Positions 39,512 through 45,274 of a stretch of 64,000 bases of DNA are shown one piece after another (position 1 is the first letter of the stretch; the number at the start of each line of letters is the position of its first letter). Below the pieces are notes generated by a model. It had not been told where the DNA came from. It made no database searches and saw only the letters and a list, made by a program, of their open reading frames with translations. Position numbers and translations under genes: made by a program. The stretch comes from Lamellibrachia columna (taxonomy: Eukaryota > Annelida > Polychaeta > Sabellida > Siboglinidae). The DNA lies in the NCBI GenBank assembly GCA_963662155.1, contig OY759271.1, positions 35,639,527-35,703,526 on the forward strand, given 5' to 3'.

Positions 39512-41453
39512 ATTGGAAGATGAAACTCCTAAAGTTACGAGAAAGTTGATAAGAACAACATTTTAAAGTAAATTTCTAGCTTCAAATGTTATAGCTAATA
39601 ATTTTACCCCCCAAAAAGGGTAATCCCACTGCAATGATTTTAGAGCGTTATTCTGTCCCATCTGTCTTTCTCAAAATTTATTTAAATTTTGGCTTGTCCT
39701 TGGATTTAGCAGAGCATTCATTATAAGTCATAATATCTCATTGAATGCCACATTTTATTTACTGTATTTCTGCCCATCTATTTGTTTGTGTTTTGCCATC
39801 ATATTGATAATGAATATTGCTGCTTTTAGTCTGCTGTTCTGGGCCAACCTGGTGAAGCCAGCCCGGATAGAGAGAGCAGCAATGGACGGCACGGCCCACA
39901 TAACTCTCTTCAGCACAGAACTCGGCTCTCCTCTGGCGCTCACAGTCGATGTACCCTCTGGTAAACTCTTCTGGACCGACACGGACCTGAAGCGCATCGA
40001 GAGCGCCGACTTCGATGGTGGGAACCGCCAGGCGATCATTCACAGCTCTCTGGTGCATCCAGTCGGACTGGCCGTCAGTGGTGAGTTTGTGTATTGGGCC
40101 GACAAAGACCAGCAGCTAATAGAGCGAGCTCACAAAGTGACTGGGCAACAACGTGTGACGCTGCAGCGTAGAGTCGCGCAACTTAACAGTTTGATTGCAG
40201 TCAGTATGCCTTCGGATGATGTCATTGACCATCACCCTTGTTCCCGCAACAATGGCGGATGTCCTTATTTGTGCGTCTGGAAAGACGGGAAGAATGCGAC
40301 GAGTCGTTGCTCATGTCCCATCGGTCTGGTGCTCAAGTTAGACGAGATCTCCTGTGCAGAACCGCCGACGTGTGCACCGAACCAGTTCACCTGTCGCATC
40401 TGGTCTACTGACTGCATCCCTCTGGTGTGGAAGTGTGATGGCTTCCCGGACTGCGAGGATGAGTCAGATGAACTGGACTGTCCGATGTGCTCGAGGAATG
40501 AGTTCCGCTGCAAGAGCGGCCAGTGTATCGCCCGCAAGCAGCGCTGCGACGGCCACCAGCAATGTCAGGATGACAGCGACGAGGCCGACTGTCCACCGTG
40601 TGGCCACACTGCCTTCGAGTGCACCGCTGACAACACATGCATTGAGAAGTCGTTGCGGTGCAATGGCGCAGGTGACTGCTCCGACAGCCAGGATGAGTAC
40701 GACTGCAAAGTGATCAACCGACCCCTACAAAGTGGGAGTGACCACAAGACGCAGTACACAATAATCATCATTGTGGTCTTCGCAGTCATCGTCGTTGTGT
40801 TGACCGGGGTCGTGCTGGCGTGTCGTCACAAGAGCCGGCATGTGCTGCTGGATGACAGTCGCGACATCATGCTAGTGAAACCACCTAACCCTGCGTTGTC
40901 ATTGCAGCAGAGCACGCCTCCAAACACCCTGCTGTTATCACATGACAAGTCAGGCACAATGTGCATGTCTCTGAACACAGCGTTGCACAGCAGCGGTCCG
41001 TTGCTGTATGACCGCAATCACGTAACTGGGGCATCGTCGAGTAGCTCGGCGGTGACGCGCTATCCCCACGAGACTCTGAACCCACCGCCGAGTCCGGTGA
41101 CAACAGACACGTCGCGGCGGGCGCCATATTACCTGTCTGCCAGTCCGTCCACCATGCACTCATCACACAGACACTACCAGAAGATGTGGCGGCGCAACCC
41201 TCCCCCACAACCCACCCCCTGCAGCACGGACATCTTTGAAGACAGTGATCCGTACTGCAGTAAAGACTACACATGTTGTGACTCCGCCACCGAGTTGAAC
41301 TATGACTCGGATCCATTCTATCCCCCGCCCCCCACGCCTCGTAGTCATTACTTCTCCGATGAGCCCAGTTTTCCGCCATCGCCCTCGACGGAGCGAAGCT
41401 TCTTCAATCCGTACCCCCCACCCCCATCACCAGTTGGCATGTCTGATTGCTGA
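397..41453 (+). CDS. LRP6: LRP5/6 (Arrow) Wnt co-receptor, whole gene in 15 coding exons
   Basis: Cell-surface co-receptor that binds Wnt and Dkk-type ligands beside Frizzled and recruits Axin once its tail is phosphorylated. Exons: 397-451, 17216-17609, 25155-25555, 27720-27851, 29704-29904, 31919-32114, 32492-32742, 33662-33802, 34329-34624, 35045-35271, 35647-36035, 36506-36646, 38176-38387, 39098-39303, 39830-41453. They total 4866 nt (1621 aa plus TGA), every junction is GT-AG and every phase agrees. Vertebrate LRP6 is about 1613 aa. Domains: signal peptide 1-19; propeller 1 about 22-283, EGF1 288-325; propeller 2 about 330-588, EGF2 595-632; propeller 3 about 634-893, EGF3 899-940; propeller 4 about 944-1210, EGF4 1218-1256; LDLa 1262-1298, 1301-1335, 1338-1373; membrane helix about 1391-1412; tail 1413-1621. 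Colinear similarity to vertebrate LRP5/6 runs over the whole length. LRP4 and LDLR are excluded by domain order and by the PPPSP tail. LRP5 and LRP6 arose in vertebrates, so the symbol stands for the single LRP5/6 orthologue. Confidence 0.97.
1214..1260. repeat. Short perfect-looking hairpin
   Basis: 19-nt arms AAGATGCGTTCTTACCATT and AATGATAAGAATGCATCTT (two non-Watson-Crick positions) around a 9-nt AT loop, immediately before MITE copy A. It may be the remnant of a small inverted-repeat element. Confidence 0.5.
1275..1927 (+). mobile_element. hAT-like non-autonomous element, copy A
   Basis: 653 bp, from CAGGGTTG to CAACACAG, with flanking 8-bp duplication GCCATAGC/ACCATAGC (1267-1274 and 1928-1935; one mismatch). 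It shares its interior with the copies at 5182 and 37080. Ends starting CAGGG and 8-bp duplications are the hallmark of the hAT superfamily. The short internal frame (1675-1896) is open only in this copy and carries no recognised transposase domain. Confidence 0.9.
1939..2350 (+). mobile_element. CR1/jockey-type LINE 3' fragment, degenerate
   Basis: Reading across frames gives [23 protein letters not shown] and then [23 protein letters not shown], the familiar end of CR1/jockey-like ORF2 (VQRRATKxIPGLR ... SVNxFKNRLDxxL). At least one frameshift and stops are present, so it is dead. Copy A of the hAT-like element ends just upstream. Confidence 0.7.
4634..4721. repeat. CATA microsatellite
   Basis: About 22 uninterrupted copies of the tetranucleotide CATA (TACA) over 88 bp. 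It creates artificial open frames on both strands. Confidence 0.97.
5182..5912 (+). mobile_element. hAT-like non-autonomous element, copy B
   Basis: 731 bp, the longest clean copy, CAGGATTG ... CAACCCTG, flanked by a perfect 8-bp duplication AAGGATGG (5174-5181 and 5913-5920). Relative to copy A it has about 80 extra bp after the left third (around 5345-5430). No transposase is encoded. Confidence 0.93.
6541..6900 (+). repeat. Diverged tandem duplication, unit about 190 bp
   Basis: Two units (about 6541-6700 and 6735-6900) share in order CATCATCACCACCAAAT, GGCAAAGTxGAT, CACACA, TxGCCAATAAAC and CCCGATC. Identity is modest, so it is an old duplication. Confidence 0.55.
8586..8650 (-). mobile_element. 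tRNA-derived SINE remnant
   Basis: On the minus strand it reads GGCATAGTGGTTAGAACATC (box A-like) and GGATTCGAAAC (box B-like), 65 nt that resemble a tRNA-Glu body. The two acceptor-stem ends do not pair, so it is not a working tRNA. Downstream on that strand follow TTTATTCATTCCACGTTGCC and CAGTTCACTTAGCTGCATGA, which look like a SINE body extending to about 8480. Confidence 0.6.
10802..10838. repeat. 12-bp perfect stem-loop
   Basis: GTCACTTGTCAC at 10802-10813 and its exact reverse complement at 10827-10838 around a 13-nt loop in LRP5/6 intron 1. Function unknown. Confidence 0.5.
14137..14221 (+). repeat. 24-bp tandem array, 4 copies
   Basis: TCAAATATTCA recurs exactly every 24 bp at 14137, 14161, 14185 and 14209, with a related spacer (GTGATCCACC and variants). 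Confidence 0.85.
14440..14660 (+). repeat. 74-bp tandem array, 3 copies, forming one arm of a foldback
   Basis: Units start at 14440, 14513 and 14587 (TATAAACAAGATAAAACTTA ... ACATCTACGTTTCG). The last unit continues into CTTCAGGAACTGAATTCTGG, and the whole stretch 14610-14708 is mirrored, inverted, at 14741-14830. The CTGAAGA ... CCGAAACGTAGATGTGAGT wording on the minus strand resembles the tails of some invertebrate retroelements; that link is inference. Confidence 0.8.
14867..15000. repeat. Dispersed repeat shared with 62799-62945
   Basis: Partner of the 62799 copy; the second half is in opposite orientation, as if the element had rearranged or has inverted internal parts. Confidence 0.65.
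15985..16400 (+). mobile_element. Two LINE 3'-end copies in tandem
   Basis: Segments 15990-16140 and 16195-16400 share GGAGACGGCAGTGAAATGGG, GATGGAAG, GACCAG and AGAGCAACAGCCACTACA. The same motifs in the same order close the LINE fragment at 49660-50500, so these are 3' ends of that family. They create a spurious Ser/Pro-rich minus-strand frame. Confidence 0.6.
17216..17609 (+). CDS. LRP6: LRP5/6 exon 2: start of propeller 1
   Basis: 394 nt, phase 1 in, phase 2 out, acceptor TTTTGTAG and donor GG/GTAAGT. It opens with [15 protein letters not shown], a hallmark of the mature N-terminus of LRP5/6, and contains the LFWTDV and LYWTDS strands and [14 protein letters not shown], almost identical to the vertebrate protein. 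It covers residues 19-150. Propeller 1 with propeller 2 forms the part of the ectodomain that binds many Wnts and sclerostin-type inhibitors. Confidence 0.97.
18120..18460 (-). mobile_element. Possible LINE/SINE 3' tail
   Basis: On the minus strand the sequence ends in AATAAAGTTTATTATCGTTA and an ATT-rich tail (18120-18180), preceded by a 60-80-codon stretch open in part ([20 protein letters not shown]). This looks like the end of a non-LTR element but no diagnostic domain is visible. Confidence 0.3.
20535..22082. mobile_element. Foldback element with about 100-bp C/G-tract inverted ends, in LRP5/6 intron 2
   Basis: The left end (20535-20642) and right end (21991-22082) are imperfect reverse complements: both read GGTGTRRCA..., then runs of C with TATCTTCCCC, then GGATATCTTACCCCC at the inner border. 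Within each end the motif GGGGGAAGATAYC also occurs inverted, so each arm can fold on itself. The 1.35-kb interior is AT-rich, codes for nothing, and includes the 34-bp array 20815-21084. A target duplication was not obvious. I cannot assign a superfamily. Confidence 0.75.
20815..21084 (+). repeat. 34-bp tandem array, 8 copies
   Basis: Eight nearly identical units, each GTTAATCATGGTAAGTCTCT followed by CATTGAGGCACTGG (one unit lacks 2 bp, another has a single change), plus a 10-bp partial. Each unit contains GGTAAGT, a full-strength 5' splice-site consensus on the LRP5/6 sense strand. It lies inside the foldback element. Confidence 0.95.
22097..22236 (+). repeat. 70-bp tandem pair
   Basis: Two units of exactly 70 bp (GTCAAATAAACAC ... 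TTTTGTTGAGTGC ... GGCTGGTCC) with a third beginning at 22237 (GTCAACTAAACA). It abuts the right end of the foldback element at 22082. Confidence 0.85.
24868..25039 (+). repeat. 43-bp tandem array, 4 copies, just before LRP5/6 exon 3
   Basis: Units at 24868, 24911, 24954 and 24997 (TATTACCCTCCATGAACGTA then GAAGTGACCAATCTGTACAG). The array stops about 115 bp before the exon 3 acceptor. Confidence 0.9.
25155..25555 (+). CDS. LRP6: LRP5/6 exon 3: rest of propeller 1
   Basis: 401 nt, phase 2 in, phase 1 out. It starts with [20 protein letters not shown] and carries the RIYWADA and FLYWTDW strands, residues 150-284. In vertebrates I recall this stretch being divided between two exons, so an intron is absent here or was gained there. 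A four-copy 43-bp tandem array ends about 110 bp upstream of the acceptor. Confidence 0.97.
27720..27851 (+). CDS. LRP6: LRP5/6 exon 4: EGF-like domain 1
   Basis: 132 nt, a symmetrical phase 1-1 module holding one EGF-like domain with six cysteines at 288, 295, 299, 310, 312 and 325 (core [10 protein letters not shown] and CACPTG). The acceptor is TGTTTCAG/G and the donor G/GTATGA. An eight-copy degenerate 28-bp array begins 37 bp after the donor. Confidence 0.96.
27889..28110 (+). repeat. Degenerate 24-29-bp array, 8 copies, just after LRP5/6 exon 4
   Basis: Eight copies of CCAGTGTTGGGTTT separated by ATTATTATAAT-type spacers, starting 37 bp past the donor. Unit length varies with the ATT count. 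Confidence 0.85.
28437..28525 (+). repeat. Dispersed duplicate, copy 1
   Basis: Shares about 85 bp at high identity with 30086-30175: TAAACACCACTTGAAAT, CACTGTCTTGGTGTCAAGTA, TTCAAGTTCATGTGTTGCCA. One copy is in intron 4, the other in intron 5. Confidence 0.85.
28825..29010 (+). repeat. 32-bp tandem array, nearly 6 copies
   Basis: Perfect repeats of TAACACGAAAATGCACCTAA followed by TAAATAAAACTG, starting every 32 bp from 28825. The near identity suggests recent expansion. Confidence 0.95.
29285..29395 (-). mobile_element. Retroelement 3' tail (CTATATAA / TAATAATA type)
   Basis: On the minus strand it reads GTAAAATGCCACAGATCACT ... GGCACTATATAATTTTATTA followed by TAATA repeats. This GTAAAGxGC ... 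GxGCTATATAAA wording is a recurrent 3' tail of non-LTR elements and their SINEs. No body is recognisable upstream. Confidence 0.5.
29704..29904 (+). CDS. LRP6: LRP5/6 exon 5: first part of propeller 2
   Basis: 201 nt, phase 1 in and out. It encodes [20 protein letters not shown] and the VYWTDD strand (residues 328-395), nearly identical to vertebrate LRP6. Exons 5 and 6 together are 397 nt. I recall the matching vertebrate segment as one exon of that size, so intron 5 may be lineage-specific. Confidence 0.96.
30086..30175 (+). repeat. Dispersed duplicate, copy 2
   Basis: Partner of 28437-28525, differing by a few substitutions. Either a small mobile element or a local segmental duplication across exon 5. 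Confidence 0.85.
30380..30491 (+). repeat. 32-bp tandem array, 3.5 copies
   Basis: Units at 30380, 30412 and 30444 and a partial at 30476 (CCATTTCACCTACTTTGCAT then TTGAATACTCTC). It is in intron 5. Confidence 0.9.
31838..31905 (+). mobile_element. Retroelement 3' tail running up to the exon 6 acceptor
   Basis: GTAATGCACTTTGAGCGG then ACTGTGCTATATACGAATTG, the same tail type as 29285-29395, ending about 14 bp before the AG of LRP5/6 exon 6. Confidence 0.5.
31919..32114 (+). CDS. LRP6: LRP5/6 exon 6: middle of propeller 2
   Basis: 196 nt, phase 1 in, phase 2 out (GG/GTGAGT). It carries [20 protein letters not shown] and the RLNGT segment, residues 395-460. Its acceptor (TGTTGACAG/G) lies within about 60 bp of a sequence that looks like a retroelement 3' tail (GCACTTTGAG ... 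GCTATATA), so the splice-site context may be transposon-derived. Confidence 0.96.
32492..32742 (+). CDS. LRP6: LRP5/6 exon 7: propeller 2
   Basis: 251 nt, phase 2 in, phase 1 out, acceptor CTTTTTCAG/C. It begins [20 protein letters not shown], the same strand that opens exons 3, 11 and (divergent) 15, and contains [15 protein letters not shown]. Residues 460-544. Confidence 0.96.
33662..33802 (+). CDS. LRP6: LRP5/6 exon 8: end of propeller 2
   Basis: 141 nt, phase 1 in and out. It encodes [20 protein letters not shown] then [14 protein letters not shown], strongly conserved in LRP5/6. The canonical YWTD here reads Y-C-T-D: codon TGC at 33676-33678, residue 549, replaces the usual Trp. This could be a real substitution, a polymorphism or a sequencing error. 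Confidence 0.95.
33895..33970 (+). mobile_element. Retroelement 3' tail in intron 8
   Basis: CCTGTAAAGTGCTGTGAACT then GGCACTGTACAAAATTAATA and ATATTAGTAGTA, the same tail type in plus orientation. Confidence 0.5.
34329..34624 (+). CDS. LRP6: LRP5/6 exon 9: EGF-like domain 2 and start of propeller 3
   Basis: 296 nt, phase 1 in, phase 0 out (AAG/GTACAT). EGF2 has cysteines at 595, 602, 606, 617, 619 and 632. It is followed by [17 protein letters not shown] and the [10 protein letters not shown] strand. Unlike EGF1 and EGF3, EGF2 has no intron on its 3' side. The first part of propeller 3, which with propeller 4 binds Wnt3a and DKK1 in vertebrates, is here. Confidence 0.96.
35045..35271 (+). 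CDS. LRP6: LRP5/6 exon 10: propeller 3
   Basis: 227 nt, phase 0 in, phase 2 out. It begins [16 protein letters not shown], close to identical to vertebrate LRP6, and continues with [20 protein letters not shown]. Two adjacent GT donors exist (272 and 276). Phase and homology choose GG/GTGGGT at 35272. Residues 690-765. Confidence 0.95.
35647..36035 (+). CDS. LRP6: LRP5/6 exon 11: rest of propeller 3
   Basis: 389 nt, phase 2 in, phase 1 out. Strands FMYWIDW, LLYWTNL and YIYWTDW are present, then [14 protein letters not shown] and YVMDILVFH, all near-invariant in the family. Residues 765-895. Confidence 0.97.
36506..36646 (+). CDS. LRP6: LRP5/6 exon 12: EGF-like domain 3
   Basis: 141 nt, phase 1-1 module like exon 4. 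Cysteines at 899, 906, 910, 925, 927 and 940 define EGF3 ([12 protein letters not shown] ... [16 protein letters not shown]). The loop between the fourth and third cysteines is longer than in EGF1 and EGF2. Donor AC/GTAAGT. Confidence 0.95.
37080..37775 (+). mobile_element. hAT-like non-autonomous element, copy C (in LRP5/6 intron 12)
   Basis: 696 bp, CAGGGTTG ... CAGCTCTG, duplication CGCAAAAT/TGCAAAAT (37072-37079 and 37776-37783; one mismatch). About 150 bp near 37231-37385 replace the equivalent part of copies A and B and resemble a retroelement tail (ATAGTGCC with TAATAATA), so another element seems to have inserted into it. Confidence 0.9.
38176..38387 (+). CDS. LRP6: LRP5/6 exon 13: start of propeller 4
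   Basis: 212 nt, phase 1 in, phase 0 out (AAG/GTATGT). It opens [15 protein letters not shown] and carries [14 protein letters not shown], residues 942-1012. Its phase-0 exit matches that of exon 9, the equivalent place in propeller 3. Confidence 0.95.
39098..39303 (+). CDS. LRP6: LRP5/6 exon 14: propeller 4
   Basis: 206 nt, phase 0 in, phase 2 out (GG/GTTGGT, a weaker donor). It encodes [27 protein letters not shown] and [12 protein letters not shown], colinear with vertebrate LRP6. Residues 1013-1081. Confidence 0.95.
39478..39509. repeat. TA microsatellite
   Basis: About 16 uninterrupted TA dinucleotides in LRP5/6 intron 14. Confidence 0.95.
39830..41453 (+). CDS. LRP6: LRP5/6 exon 15: propeller 4 end, EGF4, LDLa x3, membrane helix, signalling tail
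   Basis: 1624 coding nt in one exon, phase 2 in, ending at TGA 41451-41453. It holds the last propeller-4 strands (LFWTDT, VYWADK), EGF4 1218-1256, three LDLa repeats, the membrane helix 1391-1412 and a 209-residue tail. The tail keeps the family signature [13 protein letters not shown] and five motifs: NPPPSP (Ser1502), PQPTP (Thr1543), PPPPTP (Thr1583), FPPSP (Ser1598) and PPPPSP (Ser1614). Phosphorylated motifs recruit Axin and inhibit GSK3. The last motif is followed by VGMSDC, without the usual nearby CK1 Ser/Thr spacing. LDLa3 has SDSQDE where SDxSDE is usual. Vertebrate genes split this region into several exons. Confidence 0.98.
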
Positions 41454-43140
41454 TCCTGTGCCATTCATCAATGACTTGTATTATGTGATTGTAGCATAGC
41501 GAAACAAAAGGCAGCATACGTCGCTTCTCTTCACCATCTGATGCATTTGTTTTATGTTGTGTTGTCCGTTCACAATGTTGTATCCATGACTGCTGATCAG
41601 TATTTAACTTGACCAGTGTCACCAAATTATGATACCTCTATTTAGTGCAGTCGACAGCTACCCATGCCAGTCATTGTGCTGCTTTGAGCACAACATTGTC
41701 TTGTTGCCTTCAATACATTTACCCTTTTATACCCGAGAAGCAGCGGGGGATATTTTTGGTAGGTTTTTTTTAGTTCTGTGGCAGTAGAATACCAATTCCT
41801 GATATTTTACCCAAAAAATGCAAGTTAAACTGGTGACTTGTTGCAACAATGTATTATACTATAGTGAACCACCTACTTTCCTCTTAATTTTTAATTCATC
41901 TGCCAATATATGGTTGTGCTTGTTCTTAGGTGAGATGTGCTCCAGTTGTCTTGTTACTTTAAGAAATGTATTTTCAGTTTGTTCAGAGCTCCCCCGCATG
42001 TTTAAGCCACACACGTTTATTTGTACAGTGAATGGCATGAATGTGGAATAATTCACAGAAACATGAATGCCTCAGTTTCCAGGCATCCAAAGAACAAGGA
42101 GTGGCAACAACTATGAGTTAACAATGGGTTCAAAAAACCCTCATAATTTTTTTTTCGTTTGTAAACTTTTTTGTATATATCTTGTACAGTACAGAAATGT
42201 TTTCACATTGTGTGTTTATACTGTATAATATTCAGTGGTCAAATGTATTATATTTCACACAGTACAATTGCAAGATTTGCTATTGAATAATCATGTTATG
42301 TATATAGAATTGTGTGAATAGAATCGTCTCCAACATAAATTGTGTGAATACAACTGTCTCAAAACAAAATTGTAGATATATTACTTTGCATCGTGGACTT
42401 TTGAAGCCTAATTGGCCTGGGTTGACTGCCGGTTAAAAATGTTATTTTCTTACAGATTTGTGTAAGGCATAGTTCTTACAAGTACGGGTATATTTGGAGT
42501 ACAGTTTTCGTTTGATCCTACGATTTAACGGTTGCTCAAATGTCAAGTGCCATAAACGTGGTAAAGTACAAGGACATGTACCGAGAAAAGGTTTTGTTTT
42601 CCACATTAGTTTCATCAAATGAAAATCAAACATTCATTGTTTAAGTAGCACAGTAATTCCAGATTGAAAAAACATCTAAGAAATATTGGCATGTTTTTTT
42701 TAATACATCGTTAGTATTTAAATGTGCATTTAAGACCATCTAGCATTTGTGAAAATGTTTTCAATTGTGGTAATAATTACTAGTTACAGTAATTACATTT
42801 AATAATAATATTTCTAGGCACACATTTTGAATTTGGGACACATTGAATTGGCTGTGAAATGCAGAAGACAATCTGGTTTAGTGAAGTGTCGATGTAATTA
42901 ATGTGTCATTTCATGTTAGCCGCTGTTGCCAATAGAAAATACACAAGTATCTGTGGTTGACCATTTCATAGTATCTGCAGGTCATGTGCAGGCTTTCTGA
43001 TTTCAATAATTAATATGGTTTTTCATCTTCACAGAACACCAAGTGTTTGGCAAGCTTCATGCTAACATATGAAAATATATTTATTAGCATATCACTCTTA
43101 GGATGTAATATTTATCAAATAAAGTTATGCTAATGTATCT
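41454..43140 (+). other. LRP5/6 3' UTR with candidate poly(A) signal
   Basis: AT-rich tail after the stop. The first good AATAAA is at 43118-43123, followed by a T/GT-rich stretch, giving a 3' UTR of about 1.7 kb. A second AATAAA at 43379-43384 lies inside a MITE and is less likely. Where the transcript ends was not determined. Confidence 0.5.
43118..43123 (+). terminator. Candidate poly(A) signal of LRP5/6
   Basis: Canonical AATAAA in plus orientation, 1.66 kb after the LRP5/6 stop, with downstream TTGTTTTC-type sequence. It is the first canonical hexamer I noticed in the 3' flank. Confidence 0.45.
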
Positions 43141-45225
43141 TCTACATATTGTTTTCTAAGCATTTTTCTGTAGTAGTTTACTTTGGCAGAATCTTTGTTG
43201 ATTAGGATGCACAACATTCCTATATTTTCCCCAATTTATGAACAGTATTTTGTATTTGCTGTTGGTCTTTTTAAAATCCCCCGAAATTCAAATACGGCTT
43301 TATTGTATAAAGAAATACCATATTTGACCTATTAAGTGTAAATAATGCTGGAAAAAAAAGTGGCCATGGAAAAATTTCAATAAATCTGTTCTTACAAGCA
43401 TGCACCAAAATTTTTTCTCTAGATGATAAGGTAAGTGTGTAACACTAGTGATGTCATTTGGCGACTAGTTTAGAACAGCTGAAATGTGGTGCCAACTGTT
43501 TAACACCAGATGGCGACACTTTTCAGTTCCATACTGGCCAGTCAAGTAAAAAAACAATAATTATGGATTCTGCTGATTAAAAATGGCTACCCTAGTTAGG
43601 ATATATATACTCAATAGGTCAAATATGGTATGCCTTTAAAAGGTTTTTTTTCTTCTAGAAACTATCCTCACAAGCCAGCGGTAGTGTAACTACTACCCCT
43701 TTCATATACACTGAATGGAAGTGCACAAAATCATAAAATTATTTTTTCCTACTTGCTGTCTTGAGTCGAATCGTTTCTTGGGAACCAGGAAGTTGAGACA
43801 CGCCAAAACATCCGACCAGTGCACAACCAATTAAAGTTATCGGCCTCATAAATTCCCATTGGTATGAAAAATCAGCTGCCAGCGTTACTGATGTAGTCAA
43901 TCCCCTGGTGACGAAGATGGAAATTACCAAGTGATACAAATGGTGTCTGGTCTTGACTATGATGAGTGCAAATAATCTAATGCTCAAATTATAATGTACC
44001 CGTCTGCAGAAATGGAGTAAACTAATCGCCACCAGACTTGTAATTTACAAGGTTCAGTATTTTCAATTTTACCAACTGTTTACAAGAACAAAATAATGCC
44101 TACAATTTATTAATGACTTGACTATTAATACCAAGATGTTATTCTAAACATATTTTGGCGAGTGATCTTACATTATGCCCTGCACCTGTACAAATTATAT
44201 TTGTAGTAATTTCACATTTGCCACTTATCCACTATGATGTAATATAATCCAGACCAACAAAAAAATGTCACTCAATATCCGCTCGTATGCCAAGTGGCTC
44301 CTTAAACATGATTCAACAAACTGTGCATACACGTGAAAGAAATTGCATAGTAACAAGGCACAAATAATGGGCATGATCCATTGTAATTGCATGTAAACTG
44401 TAATCATGCTGAGGGTGCTGTTATCATGTGAAAACACCCCACAATTTGTATAAAACAAAGGCCCCAAGGACATCAGCAAGTGTTCAACCAAGTACTGTAG
44501 CAGGAAGGAAGTGGGAGATCATAGGAAACTTATTGGCGTAAATGCACTCATCAATTATGCCCCAGGAAATTATTGGGCAAACTGAAAGCTACAAGTACCC
44601 CTGGCAAATCGACCTGTTGAAACATGGATCTTTCAGTTGCTGTGTTAAATAATATTGCTCACTATCGCTCGGACGAATAATGAAGAGAATTTTGTGAGGA
44701 CGCCCTGAAATTTGGGTGTGGGCGAGTCTAGTTTTCACAAACACGTCGACCAAGACAGCAAGCGAGACGAAGTACAAATTTTCCAGCGTACATTTGCACA
44801 CAGCATGGAAAGACCTGACAAACCAATATTTCAACACATCGATCTGCAGTACTACTGCCACCACTAGTTAGCGAGAAAGAGTGCCACTAATAACCTCCCA
44901 ATATGAGGGGTGTAGCATGAATCTGAACCATCTGTTTTGTAGGCCAACCTCGAAATTTTTTTTTTTAAATACATGAATCTGTGTATTCACCAAAAACAAT
45001 GACACGGTACTTCAATCACAAGCAAGACATACCGAGAGGATGAATACATTTTAATGCACTCCTTGTTATCTTGACAGTGAAAATAACTAAGCATCTTCAC
45101 AGTGACTTTATGATGTTATATTCGCAGTGAAGCAATTGTCTTCCAAGTTGGTGTTAGGTGAAGGTGACTAATTATCTTCGCAGTGAAGTAACTAGCAGAT
45201 GTTACAGTTGCAGTGAAATGGCAGT
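43141..45225. other. Intergenic region between convergent LRP5/6 and RPL39
   Basis: It contains the 317-bp MITE at 43315-43631. The minus-strand frames at 43739-44032 and 44589-44864 (97 and 91 codons) lack any recognisable family or splice context. ATTAAA on the minus strand at 45055-45050, about 170 nt past the RPL39 stop, is a plausible RPL39 poly(A) signal. Confidence 0.6.
43315..43631. mobile_element. MITE with perfect 19-bp inverted ends
   Basis: ATACCATATTTGACCTATT at 43315-43333 and its exact reverse complement at 43613-43631, 317 bp overall, with no coding capacity. The target duplication is unclear, so the superfamily is not assigned. It lies just past the LRP5/6 poly(A) signal and contains an extra AATAAA (43379). 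Confidence 0.75.
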
Positions 45226-45274
45226 CTACAACTTCAGCTTAGTGCGTCTCCAGTGGCGCCTCTTTGCATTGTAC
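45226..45274 (-). CDS. RPL39: RPL39 exon 3
   Basis: 49 nt finishing the protein: (R)[15 protein letters not shown] and TAG (plus-strand 45226-45228). The acceptor is TTTGCAG/GTAC. The arginine-rich C-terminus is invariant in eL39. Confidence 0.96.

Larger units (their letters stand above)
25556..39829 (+). other. LRP5/6 introns 3 to 14
   Basis: Twelve introns between 25556 and 39829, from about 380 bp to 2.2 kb. Apart from the repeats listed separately (arrays at 27889, 28825 and 30380; retroelement tails near 29290, 31840 and 33890; MITE copy at 37080; TA microsatellite 39478-39509) I see no further structure and no nested gene. Confidence 0.8.

Noticed and set aside
40885..41379. 164-codon minus-strand frame over LRP5/6 exon 15
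   Set aside because: Shadow of the true tail-coding frame. No conserved content.
43739..44864. Minus-strand frames of 97, 88 and 91 codons
   Set aside because: No homology recognised and no poly(A), splice or promoter support. Left as intergenic.
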